Part shown: piece after piece, positions 16,649-25,251 of the stretch
Layout of the letters: each line of letters begins with the position of its first letter
Numbering within the stretch: position 1 is the first letter of the stretch
Origin: JAAFJT01 sp043772905
GTDB lineage: Bacteria > Bacteroidota > Bacteroidia > Chitinophagales > Saprospiraceae
Reading direction: 5' to 3'
DNA: 64,000 bases
NCBI GenBank assembly: GCA_043772905.1
Contig: JAYVFS010000239.1
Location: 12,741-76,740 of the forward strand
Made by a program: the position numbers and the translations under genes
The notes under the pieces: generated by a model
Database searches by the model: none
Told to the model about the DNA's origin: nothing
What the model saw: only the letters and a program-made list of their open reading frames with translations

Positions 16649-18007
16649 CTATTGGAACTTCCGTTTTAAGAACCAAGTATTGTCGTTGAGTGTAAAACCA
16701 AGATTGATTCTGAAATAATTTTCAGTAATGATTTTAGTTTTTAACTGACCATATTCTAAGCCTAGATTCATATAAGAAATTTGTTGACCTCGACCAACAC
16801 GTAAAGGCAAACACATACCAATCGTGCCAGCTGTATTTTTCACTTGTTCACCTCCTAAACTACGCGGGTCTGAACCTGTATGAAAACCAACACGATATCT
16901 AACTTTTTCTTCTTCTGATTTCAACTTGTTTTTGTCGAGAATAAACTCTGCACCAGCAGAAAACTGATTGGCATCTAAAAGCGTTTCAGGTTTTGCATCA
17001 TTTTTATACTGACTCCATTTTGAAGCCTTGTACTCGATACCGCCCTTGAACAATAAACCATTTTCGTACATAATGCCTGCACTATATTCGGAAGGCAAAA
17101 CGCCACTACCCGCTTTGTCGGTAAAACTTGTAACAGAGTCAACCAAAGTACCCAAAACGCGATTGTAATAACGATTAGATTTAGTCGTAAAACTTGTTGA
17201 AGGATTGCCATAGAGACCAATGACGATGTGCTTCCTATCTCCTTGGTCATTTGGATTTTTCTTAGGGTCAAGTGTGAAATCATATTGTAAACCGCCATTC
17301 CACGAAAAACCTCTGATATTATAATCGTCATCAAAATAGTTGGCGTAACTAACAGATAATTTATCGCCTAAAATAGATTGACGAATAGAATTGATTTTGC
17401 CAAAAACATAACCTACATTAACCCCAAAAGAAAACCCTTTGTAACTGATGCCATTGCCTAACATACCGCGATAGGTGCCTCCACTACCAACAAAGTAATT
17501 GGTTAACGTTGATGAGTCCAAAGAATTTTGGGCAGGCGTAACGGTATTGATATTATAGCCAACCGTACTGTATGGCATTAGGCTCATAGCCATGCCCCAA
17601 CGGACAGCACGTGGTTTACGGTCGAGCACTTCATTGATGACACTATATGTTGGGAAGCCCAAGGCAAGGTTATTGAGATTGCCACTCCACGCAGAACTAT
17701 TGCCGCCACTGCTTTTCACATCAGTACTTTTGGCATAAAGACCAACTTCATAAGCCGTAGTACGCAAGGCAGGTAATGACGCTGGATTGAAAGGATTGAG
17801 GTGATATTTATCGCGATATGCTGCGGTCATACCACCCATACCTGCATTAGAAGCAAAATACTGTGGATTCAAATTACCTAAGCCATAGCGAGATAACAGG
17901 GAATTTTCCTTAGGTTGATTTTGTTTATAGTTATTGTCAATAATTTGTGCATTTATAGTTAAAGCACTGATTGTCAATAAAATAAAAAAGCTAATTTTTT
18001 TTAACAT
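16649..18007 (-). CDS. Outer-membrane beta-barrel protein (FadL/OmpP1-like)
   Basis: 452 residues with a signal peptide (KKISFFILLTISALTINAQ). The mature start has SLLSRYGLGNLNPQYFASNAGMGG and LNPFNPASLPALRTTAYEVG, the opening typical of long Bacteroidota barrel proteins of the FadL/OmpP1 or PorV-like kind. It ends with the aromatic strand DNTWFLKRKFQ. Alternating polar/hydrophobic strands are seen throughout. The cargo is unknown. It starts 48 bases downstream of coaX on the same strand and is probably co-transcribed, a common pairing in this phylum. Confidence 0.8.
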   Translation of the reverse strand: MLKKISFFILLTISALTINAQIIDNNYKQNQPKENSLLSRYGLGNLNPQYFASNAGMGGMTAAYRDKYHLNPFNPASLPALRTTAYEVGLYAKSTDVKSSGGNSSAWSGNLNNLALGFPTYSVINEVLDRKPRAVRWGMAMSLMPYSTVGYNINTVTPAQNSLDSSTLTNYFVGSGGTYRGMLGNGISYKGFSFGVNVGYVFGKINSIRQSILGDKLSVSYANYFDDDYNIRGFSWNGGLQYDFTLDPKKNPNDQGDRKHIVIGLYGNPSTSFTTKSNRYYNRVLGTLVDSVTSFTDKAGSGVLPSEYSAGIMYENGLLFKGGIEYKASKWSQYKNDAKPETLLDANQFSAGAEFILDKNKLKSEEEKVRYRVGFHTGSDPRSLGGEQVKNTAGTIGMCLPLRVGRGQQISYMNLGLEYGQLKTKIITENYFRINLGFTLNDNTWFLKRKFQ

Positions 18008-18055
18008 TATATTTTTTTTACTTCGTAAGAGCTGAATTTTCGAAAAACAGTTCGT

Positions 18056-18793
18056 TTATTTTAATTGAAAATGATAATTCAAAATTTGATTCAAACCTTG
18101 TAAAACAAGATGTGGCTCAAAATATTTTTCTTTTAATTCAAGATTTTCATAAAGATATTCTCCATCGCCACCCGTCAAAATAACAGTAAATTCACCCATC
18201 TTTTTCTCTAAACGTTTGACAAAGCCTTCTACCTCGGAGAGTAAGCCAATTTGTGCGCCTGCCCGCATTGCCGTCTCTGTGGTATCTCCTATTAACGCTA
18301 CCCCCTCTGTATTGCGCTCGATTAACGGTAATTTTGCTGTAAAATAATTCATCGCTTTCAAACGCATCGTTAAGCCAGGTGAAATATTCCCGCCAAGAAA
18401 AACGCCATTTTTATCCAAACAATTATACGTTATACACGTACCACTATCTATGACGAGACAGTTTTTTTTAGGAAAAAGAAAATTTGCTGCGACTACAGCT
18501 GCTAAACGATCTTTTCCTAAGGTGTCGGGTGTGGCGTAATTATTTTGAATGGGCAAAGGGGTGTTGTGTGCTAATTTTATAAAAGGGAGATGTTTTTTTA
18601 AAAAAATTTCGACCCCCTCAGTATCCAATCCCGTTGCAGAAAGAATAGAACCTTCGACGGTGCGCCCATCTTGCAAACGCTCATTCAGCCAACTTAACGC
18701 TGATGATTGCATAATCGCTTTCTCGACAAGTGTATTTTTTTCGTAAAAAGCCAACTTGGTGCGTGTATTTCCTATATCAACGACGAGATTCAT
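18056..18793 (-). CDS. coaX: Type III pantothenate kinase
   Basis: 245 residues. It phosphorylates pantothenate, the first step of coenzyme A synthesis. The start NLVVDIGNTRTKLAFYE is the phosphate-1 motif of the ASKHA fold. The middle motif CLVIDSGTCITYNCLD (about 113-128) and GGNISPGLTMRLKAM (about 134-148) are typical of CoaX, as is VILTGGDGEYLYENL near residue 204. Two motif copies sit in it: a TACAGAGGGG variant (18302) and an exact one (18614), both reading TEG. A TATCTTTG promoter element lies 23 bases upstream, which supports the start. Confidence 0.93.
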   Translation of the reverse strand: MNLVVDIGNTRTKLAFYEKNTLVEKAIMQSSALSWLNERLQDGRTVEGSILSATGLDTEGVEIFLKKHLPFIKLAHNTPLPIQNNYATPDTLGKDRLAAVVAANFLFPKKNCLVIDSGTCITYNCLDKNGVFLGGNISPGLTMRLKAMNYFTAKLPLIERNTEGVALIGDTTETAMRAGAQIGLLSEVEGFVKRLEKKMGEFTVILTGGDGEYLYENLELKEKYFEPHLVLQGLNQILNYHFQLK

Positions 18794-18815
18794 TCAAATT
18801 TTTTAAAAAGCCGCG

Positions 18816-18823
18816 CAAAGATA
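18816..18823 (-). promoter_or_regulatory. -7 element TATCTTTG upstream of coaX
   Basis: The minus strand reads TATCTTTG followed by CGC, matching TAnnTTTG, 23 bases before the ATG. A motif variant (18856-18865) lies about 35 bases further upstream. Confidence 0.6.
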
Positions 18824-18865
18824 AGTCACTTACAGCATTTATTTTGAAAAAAGACCCCCTCTGTA

Positions 18866-19432
18866 TTTCGAGAGACCAAAGGTATTTTGTATGGAAGTTC
18901 TAATGGCGTATTTACGAGGATAGAAGAGAATGTTAAAATTTTCAGTCACAGATTTTTGATTTTATGTGCGGTTTTAGGTTCTTTTTAAAAAAAATGACTA
19001 AAAAAATAAACCCGTTAATTGCATGAATTTTGTAAAGTGTTTTAATTCAATAGTTTATAAAAAAAAATTAATTGAATGTATTAAAAAAATATTGAATTTA
19101 TACCAAAAATGTTTTAACCTTTGCACCATCTTATAAAGTTGAACAATGCAAACAAGACGTTAAAAATGTTAACGATACTTTAACAGTTGTGCAAGTTCCG
19201 TAATTTGTTCTTTTCTTTGATGCATCAATTAGTTGAGCAGTTGAAACAAAACATAATTCAAACAAAACTATAAAACCACGAACGAAGCCTTAGCCAAACC
19301 TTATGTAGAATTCACAGCTATTTTTTGTGAAATAATACCACGAACATATTTTTATAATAATCCATATTTTTTACCGAACATATCTTGAACTAAATTTTTT
19401 AACAGCTGCGAAAGCAATCAAATTACAGGCTC
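18866..19432. other. Long intergenic gap, possible promoter only
   Basis: About 570 A/T-rich bases between divergent coaX and the gene at 19433. The only promoter-like stretch is AACCTTTG near 19117-19124, a one-off match to TAnnTTTG, which would give a leader of about 300 bases. No RNA gene, repeat or small ORF was recognised. Confidence 0.35.
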
Positions 19433-20038
19433 ATGGCTAATATCTTTACACATTTTCAGGCGACTATTTTGAGTCAGCCTGAACTTGCTGAAACGAGCAA
19501 GCCGCTTATGCGGAAATCCCTACAACGAACAGAAAAAGAAACGAGAGAGTATGACAATTGGAAAGAAACCTCAAAACTTTCAACGATTCTGCTCTATTTG
19601 CAGGAGGAATGTCAAAAGCATCTGTCGTCTCCGACAAAAACACATGATGGGATTGATTTTTATGGTACGGCTTCTGCACGCGGTTTTCGTATGCACCCCG
19701 CGCTGACACGTTTCCCCGATGTACACATCAAATATTTATTCGATTTTTTGAAAGAAAGACTCATCGCCCTTGATTATCAAGCCGTTTCTTCTGATACGAC
19801 GACTTTTCAACGCGGTGATTATTGGGTGGAGACGATTCATCGTCACGTCCTTCGTGCGCCTAATGCCAAAGGCTGCTATGCCGACAATTTAGTGGGCGGT
19901 TTCGGTCAAATTACGATTGAAATGCTCTTGAAAGACAACAGGCTTTGCACTTTGCGCTTAGAAGCCACCGTTCCAGATTCCGATTTGCCGCGACCTACTG
20001 ATGATTTCGCTAATCTTATACAGCTGTTACCGGCTTAA
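19433..20038 (+). CDS. Unknown soluble protein
   Basis: 201 residues, no signal peptide or membrane segment. The middle has TKTHDGIDFYGTASARGFRMHPALTRFPDVHIKY in two blocks, and a later part alternates strand and helix (YWVETIHRHVLRAPNAKGCYADN, GQITIEMLLKDNRLCTLRLEA). No family recognised. Codon use and a following terminator suggest a real gene. It has no motif copy. It may stand alone after a long leader region. Confidence 0.6.
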   Translation: MANIFTHFQATILSQPELAETSKPLMRKSLQRTEKETREYDNWKETSKLSTILLYLQEECQKHLSSPTKTHDGIDFYGTASARGFRMHPALTRFPDVHIKYLFDFLKERLIALDYQAVSSDTTTFQRGDYWVETIHRHVLRAPNAKGCYADNLVGGFGQITIEMLLKDNRLCTLRLEATVPDSDLPRPTDDFANLIQLLPA

Positions 20039-20070
20039 CCATCGAAATAGTTTCAACCAACAATTTTACA

Positions 20071-20102
20071 AAAACTCCGACGTCTTCCCGAGTCGGAGTT
20101 TT
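20071..20102. terminator. 11-bp hairpin terminator
   Basis: AAAACTCCGAC pairs with GTCGGAGTTTT and is followed by TCTTTTTTT. It separates the unknown gene from the convergent PaiB-like gene. Confidence 0.9.
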
Positions 20103-20108
20103 CTTTTT

Positions 20109-20732
20109 TTATAAAGGTCGTTTCTCACGCATTTGCCGAGCGACTTCATGCGCTTGACCATCATTAGTTTTTTCTAAGGCTTCTACAACTTGTTGATAAT
20201 CAATATCTTTTCTGTTTTGAGACAGTTTGGCTTTTGCTTGAACATCGTCTAAGGTCATTTCAAAACCGACAATGCCTATTATTTCTCTTTTCAAAAAATC
20301 GGCGGACATGTGTTCCATTAGCTTAGGGCTTTCAACAGAAGCTTCGTATTTCTCTGTCAAATGACTAACGGAATCCCACAATTCATCATCGGTCAATATT
20401 TTGATTTTTCCACGGACATGTACGGCACTGTAATTCCATGTTGAAACATTTTCATGTGTGTACCACGATGAGGAAATATAAGCGTGCGCTCCGTGAAAAA
20501 TCACTAAGGCGTGTGAGTCTTCCAACAGCAATTTTTCGTGTGGATTGGCTCGTGAGACATGCCCCCTCAGTATTGGTTCATCGGTTGCCGTTTTTTCAAG
20601 CATGATGGGTATGTGTGTTGCAAAAGGCATCCCCTCAGTATCAACGCTGACGAGTGTTGCAAAACCATTGTTTTTGATGAAATCAAAGATTTCTGCTTGA
20701 TTTTCGATGCAGTTTATTTTAGGAACGTACAT
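20109..20732 (-). CDS. PaiB-like FMN-binding protein
   Basis: 207 residues with the split-barrel fold of the PaiB family (FMN-binding negative transcriptional regulators). The start MYVPKINCIENQAEIFDFIKNNGFATLVSVD and PFATHIPIML are typical, as are GHVSRANPHEKLL, VIFHGAHAYISSSWY and the WNYSAVHVRGKIKIL strand pair. In Bacillus PaiB affects sporulation and protease genes; in most bacteria the role is unproven. Two motif copies sit 58 bases apart: 20563-20572 reads LRG just before HVSRANPH, and 20631-20640 reads TEG. Confidence 0.88.
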   Translation of the reverse strand: MYVPKINCIENQAEIFDFIKNNGFATLVSVDTEGMPFATHIPIMLEKTATDEPILRGHVSRANPHEKLLLEDSHALVIFHGAHAYISSSWYTHENVSTWNYSAVHVRGKIKILTDDELWDSVSHLTEKYEASVESPKLMEHMSADFLKREIIGIVGFEMTLDDVQAKAKLSQNRKDIDYQQVVEALEKTNDGQAHEVARQMREKRPL

Positions 20733-20879
20733 TTTTAGACGATTTAATAATTTTGTAAAATTTTTACTTTAAGTATTGCACCCAATTTGGGAACAGTGTA
20801 TCTTTACAGCTTAATGGGTCATAAATTTAAAAAGTAATGAATTGAAAGGAGGCGTTTTTAATTTTTAAAAATTATAAAT

Positions 20880-21191
20880 ATGCGGGTTATCGCACTAAAA
20901 ACGTTAAAAACATATTGGGCAAAGGAAACTATCGTAGAGCAAGCACTTAAAAGTTGGTATGCTGTGGTCGTAAAAGCTGAATGGAGCAACCCCAATGAAT
21001 TAAAGAAACAATTTGAAAACGCATCAATCATTTCAAATAAAAGAGTCGTGTTTAATATTCACGGCAATAAATATAGATTAATTGTAGACATAGAGTATTC
21101 AATAAAGCAAGTTTATATTGTTTGGATAGGTACACATGTCGAATATGATAAAATAAACGTAGAAGATGTTGAATATAAAAGGATTAATTAA
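20880..21191 (+). CDS. higB: HigB-type mRNA interferase toxin
   Basis: 103 residues, the RelE-fold toxin of a HigBA pair. The pattern RVIALKTLKTYWAK, AEWSNPNELKKQFENASIIS, KRVVFNIHGNKYRLIVDIEY and VYIVWIGTHVEYDKI matches the HigB family, including the Asn/Lys/Arg core and the C-terminal GTHxEYD block. It is expected to cut mRNA on the ribosome until bound by HigA. The toxin comes first, as usual for higBA. Its last 26 bases overlap the antitoxin gene. The purine-rich AAAGGAGG at 20846 is about 27 bases from the ATG, too far for an ordinary ribosome site. Confidence 0.92.
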   Translation: MRVIALKTLKTYWAKETIVEQALKSWYAVVVKAEWSNPNELKKQFENASIISNKRVVFNIHGNKYRLIVDIEYSIKQVYIVWIGTHVEYDKINVEDVEYKRIN

Positions 21192-21534
21192 AACAGAAGA
21201 ACAGTACGAAGAGGCTCTTGAAAGAGCCTATGAACTGATGCAACTTGATTTATCAGAAGAATCAGTTGAGTTAAATGAGTTGGAACTTTTGGGTGTACTG
21301 ATTGAACAGTATGAGAAAATACACTATCCAATTGCGCCACCGCACCCAATTGAGGCAATAAAATTTCATCTTGACCAAATGGGGATTAGTGAAACGGAAC
21401 TTAATAAAATTTTAGGTTCACGTAGCCGCAAATCTGAAATTTTAAGTGGTAAGCGTAAATTGAGTCTTTCGATGATTCGGATTTTATATGAGAAATTAAA
21501 AATTCCTGCTGAAACCTTGATTGCAGCTTACTAA
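21166..21534 (+). CDS. higA: HigA-type antitoxin (HTH)
   Basis: 122 residues. The N-terminal half (about 1-60) is acidic and helical and would bind the toxin. The C-terminal half is an XRE-like helix-turn-helix (HPIEAIKFHLDQMGISETELNKILG, then KSEILSGKRKLSLSMIRILYEKL). This is the long type of HigA. It overlaps higB by 26 bases, consistent with coupled translation. The pair is expected to repress its own promoter; the A/T palindrome AATTTTTAAAAATT at about 20859-20872 is a possible operator. No motif copy lies in the pair, in line with acquired DNA. Confidence 0.9.
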   Translation: MLNIKGLIKTEEQYEEALERAYELMQLDLSEESVELNELELLGVLIEQYEKIHYPIAPPHPIEAIKFHLDQMGISETELNKILGSRSRKSEILSGKRKLSLSMIRILYEKLKIPAETLIAAY

Positions 21535-22024
21535 AATGTTCATTTCTTTTGTAAAACGAGGTTTTACATTTATAAAAAAAGCCACCCGAAGGTGGCTGTG
21601 GATTTTCTGAATTAATAAAAACCCAAAGTTTTTGATAATTTGAGCAATGTTCTTTTTCAAAAAGAAAATCTTTTGTTGGTAAATAACGATTCGGCAAATC
21701 CTTTTTTTCAATAATTTGACAACTATTCCAATTCAAGTCTTTATCTATATCCGCTTTTAAAACGGCTGATTCACCGCCCATGAAGAGTTCAAGTTGTGAT
21801 ATTTCTCCTTTTACAAATTGATTTAATAACAGAGATGTTGTACGATATATCAACCACCGATTTGATGTATCATTTCTATCGACCCAATCAAACAAATATA
21901 AATGCTTATTGGCATGTAAATATAAAGTCAACAAGGGACCATCAATGTTTACTAAATCCACTACACGGATTAGTAAATCTTTAAATTCTTGATGTGTGAA
22001 TAAATTACCTTTTAAAACTTCCAT
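21401..22024 (-). pseudogene. DUF6575-like protein, end probably damaged
   Basis: The frame is open for 207 codons. The first 140 residues look like a real compact protein (GPLLTLYLHANKHLYLFDWV, NRWLIYRTTSLLLNQFVKGE, CQIIEKKDLPNRYLPTKD, YQKLWVFIN) and resemble DUF6575, a family of unknown function. The frame then reads straight through a hairpin terminator (21581-21596) and on, antisense, over the end of higA. I infer that the original stop codon near 21605 was lost, or that this is a remnant. The real gene is probably about 21605-22024. Confidence 0.5.
21574..21597 (-). terminator. Hairpin terminator inside the extended frame
   Basis: GCCACC-CGAA-GGTGGC with a 7-base T-run on the minus strand. 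It would end the minus-strand DUF6575-like gene before its present stop codon. Confidence 0.75.
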
Positions 22025-22167
22025 TTTTATCGAATATGTTCTCCATTGTGAGAACGGTTTTTGTTAAATCAGTAGCGTTCATAGCTTTAAATTGTGGTTC
22101 AAAAATAAGGTTTTTTATTTGAAATACAAGGGATAAACACGGCTCAAACTTCCTAACAAGTCAATTG

Positions 22168-25086
22168 TTAACCCAATTTCTCCTTCAAAAAATGCCCCGT
22201 AAACGACCCCTCAGTATTCGCCAATCCTTCGGGTGTACCTTGATATACCAAATGACCACCGTTTTTTCCTCCTTCCGCACCTAAGTCAATGACCCAATCG
22301 GCTGATTTTATGACTTCCATATTATGTTCAACGACTAAAACGGTATGTCCTTTTTCAACCAATGCGTTTAAGGCATCGAGTAATTTCCGAATGTCATGAA
22401 AGTGCAAACCTGTTGTCGGTTCATCAAAAATAAAGAAAATATGGTCTTTTGAATTCTCTTTTCCTAAGAAAGAAGCCAATTTGACCCGTTGCGCTTCGCC
22501 ACCTGACAGTGTTGAACTCGATTGACCCAACTGCACATAACCTAAACCGACATCGTGCAGTGGCTTAATTTTTTGAACAATGCCTTTTTCTTTTTTGAAA
22601 AATTCTAAGGCTTCTTCGATGCTCATTTGCAGAACTTCATAAATATTTTTTCCATTGTAAGTCACATCAAGTGTTTCTCCTTTGAAGCGTTTGCCGTTAC
22701 ACTCTTCACATTCAAGGTGAACATCAGCGAGGAACTGCATTTCGACAACTATTTCGCCTTCGCCCTTGCAGGTTTCGCAACGCCCCCCCTCTGTATTGAA
22801 TGAAAAAATGCCCGGTTTGTAACCTCTGATTTTTGACAATTGCTGTTTGGAAAACAAATCACGAATTTCATCATAAGCCTTCACATACGTCACTGGATTG
22901 GAACGTGAGGACTTGCCGATGGGTGATTGGTTTATCATTTCAACAACCGTAATTTTTTTTACATCGCCTTTCAAGTCGTCGAAATGCCCTGAGACAACCG
23001 CTACGGAAGGGTCAACTGCCCGTTGCAAAGCGGGGTGCAAAATCTGTTTTACCAAAGTCGTCTTGCCCGAACCCGAAACACCAGACACAACAACAAGCGT
23101 ATTCAAAGGCATTTTGACTGAAATATTCTTCAAATTATGCTGTTTACAGCCTGTTATTTCAATCCAATGCGTTGAACGACGACGAATTGTAGGCGTTGGA
23201 ATGGACATCGTGCCATTCATATATTTTGTTGTCAAACTCTCTGTCGCTTCTGTATAAATGTCTTCATAATTGCCTGCAAAAACGACATGACCACCGTTTA
23301 TGCCTGCTTGCGGCCCCATATCTACTAGGAAATCTGCGTTTTTTATGACTTCTTCTTCATGTTCAACAACAACAACGGTGTTGCCTAAGTCTCTTAATGT
23401 TTTCAAAACAGTAATCAAACGAGCCGTATCTCTTGGGTGTAAACCCACGCTTGGTTCGTCCAAAATATACATCGAACTCGTCAAATTGCTGCCCAAAGTA
23501 CGTGTCAAGTTGATGCGTTGCGTTTCGCCACCGCTTAAAGTCGAACTGATGCGACTCAATGTCAAATAACTCAAACCGACATTCATCATAAATTGCAAAC
23601 GGTTTTCAATTTCGAGCAACAAACGCCGCCCTATTTGTCTATCATTTTCTGAAATTTCGAGTTTTTGAAAAAATTCAAGGAGTTCATCAATGGGTGTTTC
23701 CGTCAATTCCGCAATGTCGGTGCCGTTGATTTTGACGTATTGCGCTTCGGGTCTGATGCGTTTGCCTTCGCAAGTCGGGCAGGTCGTCCGTCCGCGATAG
23801 CGCGCGAGCATGACACGGTTCTGAATTTTGTAGGTTTGCTCTTCAAGTATTTTAAAAAAGGCATCAATCCCTTGAAAATGCTTATTGCCTTGCCATAAAA
23901 TCTGTTTTTCTTTTTTCGATAAGTCCTGATAAGCCTTGTGAACAGGAAAATCAAAACGATGGGCAGCTTCCAACAAGTTATCAAGCCATTCGCTTGATTT
24001 TTCACCTTTCCAACAAGCTATTGCCCCTTCAAAAATGGACAATGTTTTGTCGGGAATGACTTTTTCATCGTCAATGCCAATGACTTTTCCATAACCTTCA
24101 CAGCTTGGGCAAGCACCAAATGAATTGTTGTAATTGAACAATTGTGGCGTAGGCTCTATGAAAATCATGTCGTCAAGTTCAAAACGATTGTTGAAACCTT
24201 GCGTTTTATCCCCCTCAGTATTCGACAATATTTGAACAATCGCCTCCCCTTCTGATTCATAAAACGCTGTTTGAACAGAGTCGCTCATGCGTTTTGTATT
24301 TTCCTCATCATCATGTTTGATAACAAAACGGTCAATCAAAATGCGAATATCACTGTCTTTAAAAGTCGTTAAAGGTTGTTCCAAATGAGACATTTGAAAG
24401 CCCAAATTCTCAATACCCTCCCCCCTTAGTATTTCGTCAATTTGCGCCAATTTTCCGTTTGCCCAAACGCGGGTATAACCTTTTTGCATCAACAAATTGA
24501 GTTCTGCTTCAAGTGTTCGGTCGTCGTATTTTGTTGGTAATGGAATAAATAATTGTACACGTTCTCCTTCGTTTTGCTTTAAAATGAAGTCAATAACGTC
24601 GGAAACTTGATGTTTTTTAACAATTTCGCCCGAAACAGGTGAAATTGTTTTTCCAACACGGGCATATAAAAGACGTAGGAAATCATACACTTCTGTCATC
24701 GAACCAACGGTTGAACGGTTGTTGCCCGTCGTCGTTTTTTGTTCAATTGCAATAGCGGGGCAGACACCTTTGATGTAGTCCACATCAGGTTTTTTCATAC
24801 GCATCAAAAACTGACGGGCATAACTCGAAAGGCTTTCAACATAACGACGTTGCCCTTCGGCAAACAGCGTATCCATCGTAATCGAAGACTTGCCACTGCC
24901 TGAAACGCCTGTGACGACGACGAGTTTGTTTTTAGGAATGACCAAATCCACATTCCGCAAGTTGTTAGACCTCGCTCCTTTTATGAAAATTGAATTATTT
25001 GCGGTTTGAACGCTCCCTTTCCCGACTGTATCGGGATTTCGTTCTTCAACAGTGTGTTTCGTTTTTTTTAACTCTTTCAATGCCAT
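22168..25086 (-). CDS. uvrA: UvrABC excision repair protein UvrA
   Basis: 972 residues. UvrA is the damage-recognising ABC ATPase of nucleotide excision repair. Walker A sites: TGVSGSGKSSI (about 59-69) and SGVSGSGKTTL (about 663-673). ABC signatures: LSGGETQRINL and LSGGEAQRVKL. The second and third zinc modules are complete (CPSCEGYG ... CPTCEGKR, and CETCKGEG ... CEECNGKR). The first zinc finger of classical UvrA is missing: its place reads TISPVSGEIVKKH, without Cys, as I recall for a Bacteroidota branch. Four motif copies or variants lie in it (22207, 22786, 24211, 24422). The variant at 22786 encodes FNTEGGRCETC, where many UvrA proteins have FNVRGGRCE, so it replaces residues without shifting length. 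Confidence 0.97.
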   Translation of the reverse strand: MALKELKKTKHTVEERNPDTVGKGSVQTANNSIFIKGARSNNLRNVDLVIPKNKLVVVTGVSGSGKSSITMDTLFAEGQRRYVESLSSYARQFLMRMKKPDVDYIKGVCPAIAIEQKTTTGNNRSTVGSMTEVYDFLRLLYARVGKTISPVSGEIVKKHQVSDVIDFILKQNEGERVQLFIPLPTKYDDRTLEAELNLLMQKGYTRVWANGKLAQIDEILRGEGIENLGFQMSHLEQPLTTFKDSDIRILIDRFVIKHDDEENTKRMSDSVQTAFYESEGEAIVQILSNTEGDKTQGFNNRFELDDMIFIEPTPQLFNYNNSFGACPSCEGYGKVIGIDDEKVIPDKTLSIFEGAIACWKGEKSSEWLDNLLEAAHRFDFPVHKAYQDLSKKEKQILWQGNKHFQGIDAFFKILEEQTYKIQNRVMLARYRGRTTCPTCEGKRIRPEAQYVKINGTDIAELTETPIDELLEFFQKLEISENDRQIGRRLLLEIENRLQFMMNVGLSYLTLSRISSTLSGGETQRINLTRTLGSNLTSSMYILDEPSVGLHPRDTARLITVLKTLRDLGNTVVVVEHEEEVIKNADFLVDMGPQAGINGGHVVFAGNYEDIYTEATESLTTKYMNGTMSIPTPTIRRRSTHWIEITGCKQHNLKNISVKMPLNTLVVVSGVSGSGKTTLVKQILHPALQRAVDPSVAVVSGHFDDLKGDVKKITVVEMINQSPIGKSSRSNPVTYVKAYDEIRDLFSKQQLSKIRGYKPGIFSFNTEGGRCETCKGEGEIVVEMQFLADVHLECEECNGKRFKGETLDVTYNGKNIYEVLQMSIEEALEFFKKEKGIVQKIKPLHDVGLGYVQLGQSSSTLSGGEAQRVKLASFLGKENSKDHIFFIFDEPTTGLHFHDIRKLLDALNALVEKGHTVLVVEHNMEVIKSADWVIDLGAEGGKNGGHLVYQGTPEGLANTEGSFTGHFLKEKLG

Positions 25087-25140
25087 GTCTTTATATTTTA
25101 AACCAAAACAAAAGTTTGGTTATTGAGTTTTCAAAAAACA

Positions 25141-25148
25141 CAAAGTTA
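25141..25148 (-). promoter_or_regulatory. -7 element TAACTTTG upstream of uvrA
   Basis: The minus strand reads TAACTTTG followed by TG, matching TAnnTTTG, 55 bases before the uvrA start. Confidence 0.55.
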
Positions 25149-25210
25149 TAAAAATACACTCGGGGATAAAACGTTTTGTTGAAGATATACTGACGGGGGG
25201 TAAAATTTAA

Positions 25211-25218
25211 TAATTTTG
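25211..25218 (+). promoter_or_regulatory. -7 element TAATTTTG upstream of the TPR lipoprotein
   Basis: TAATTTTG followed by CA, 34 bases before the ATG at 25252. A motif variant TACTGACGGGGGG (25188-25200) lies just upstream, where a -33 box would be expected. Confidence 0.55.
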
Positions 25219-25251
25219 CACTCGTTTTTAAAATTCATAAAACCACACAGC

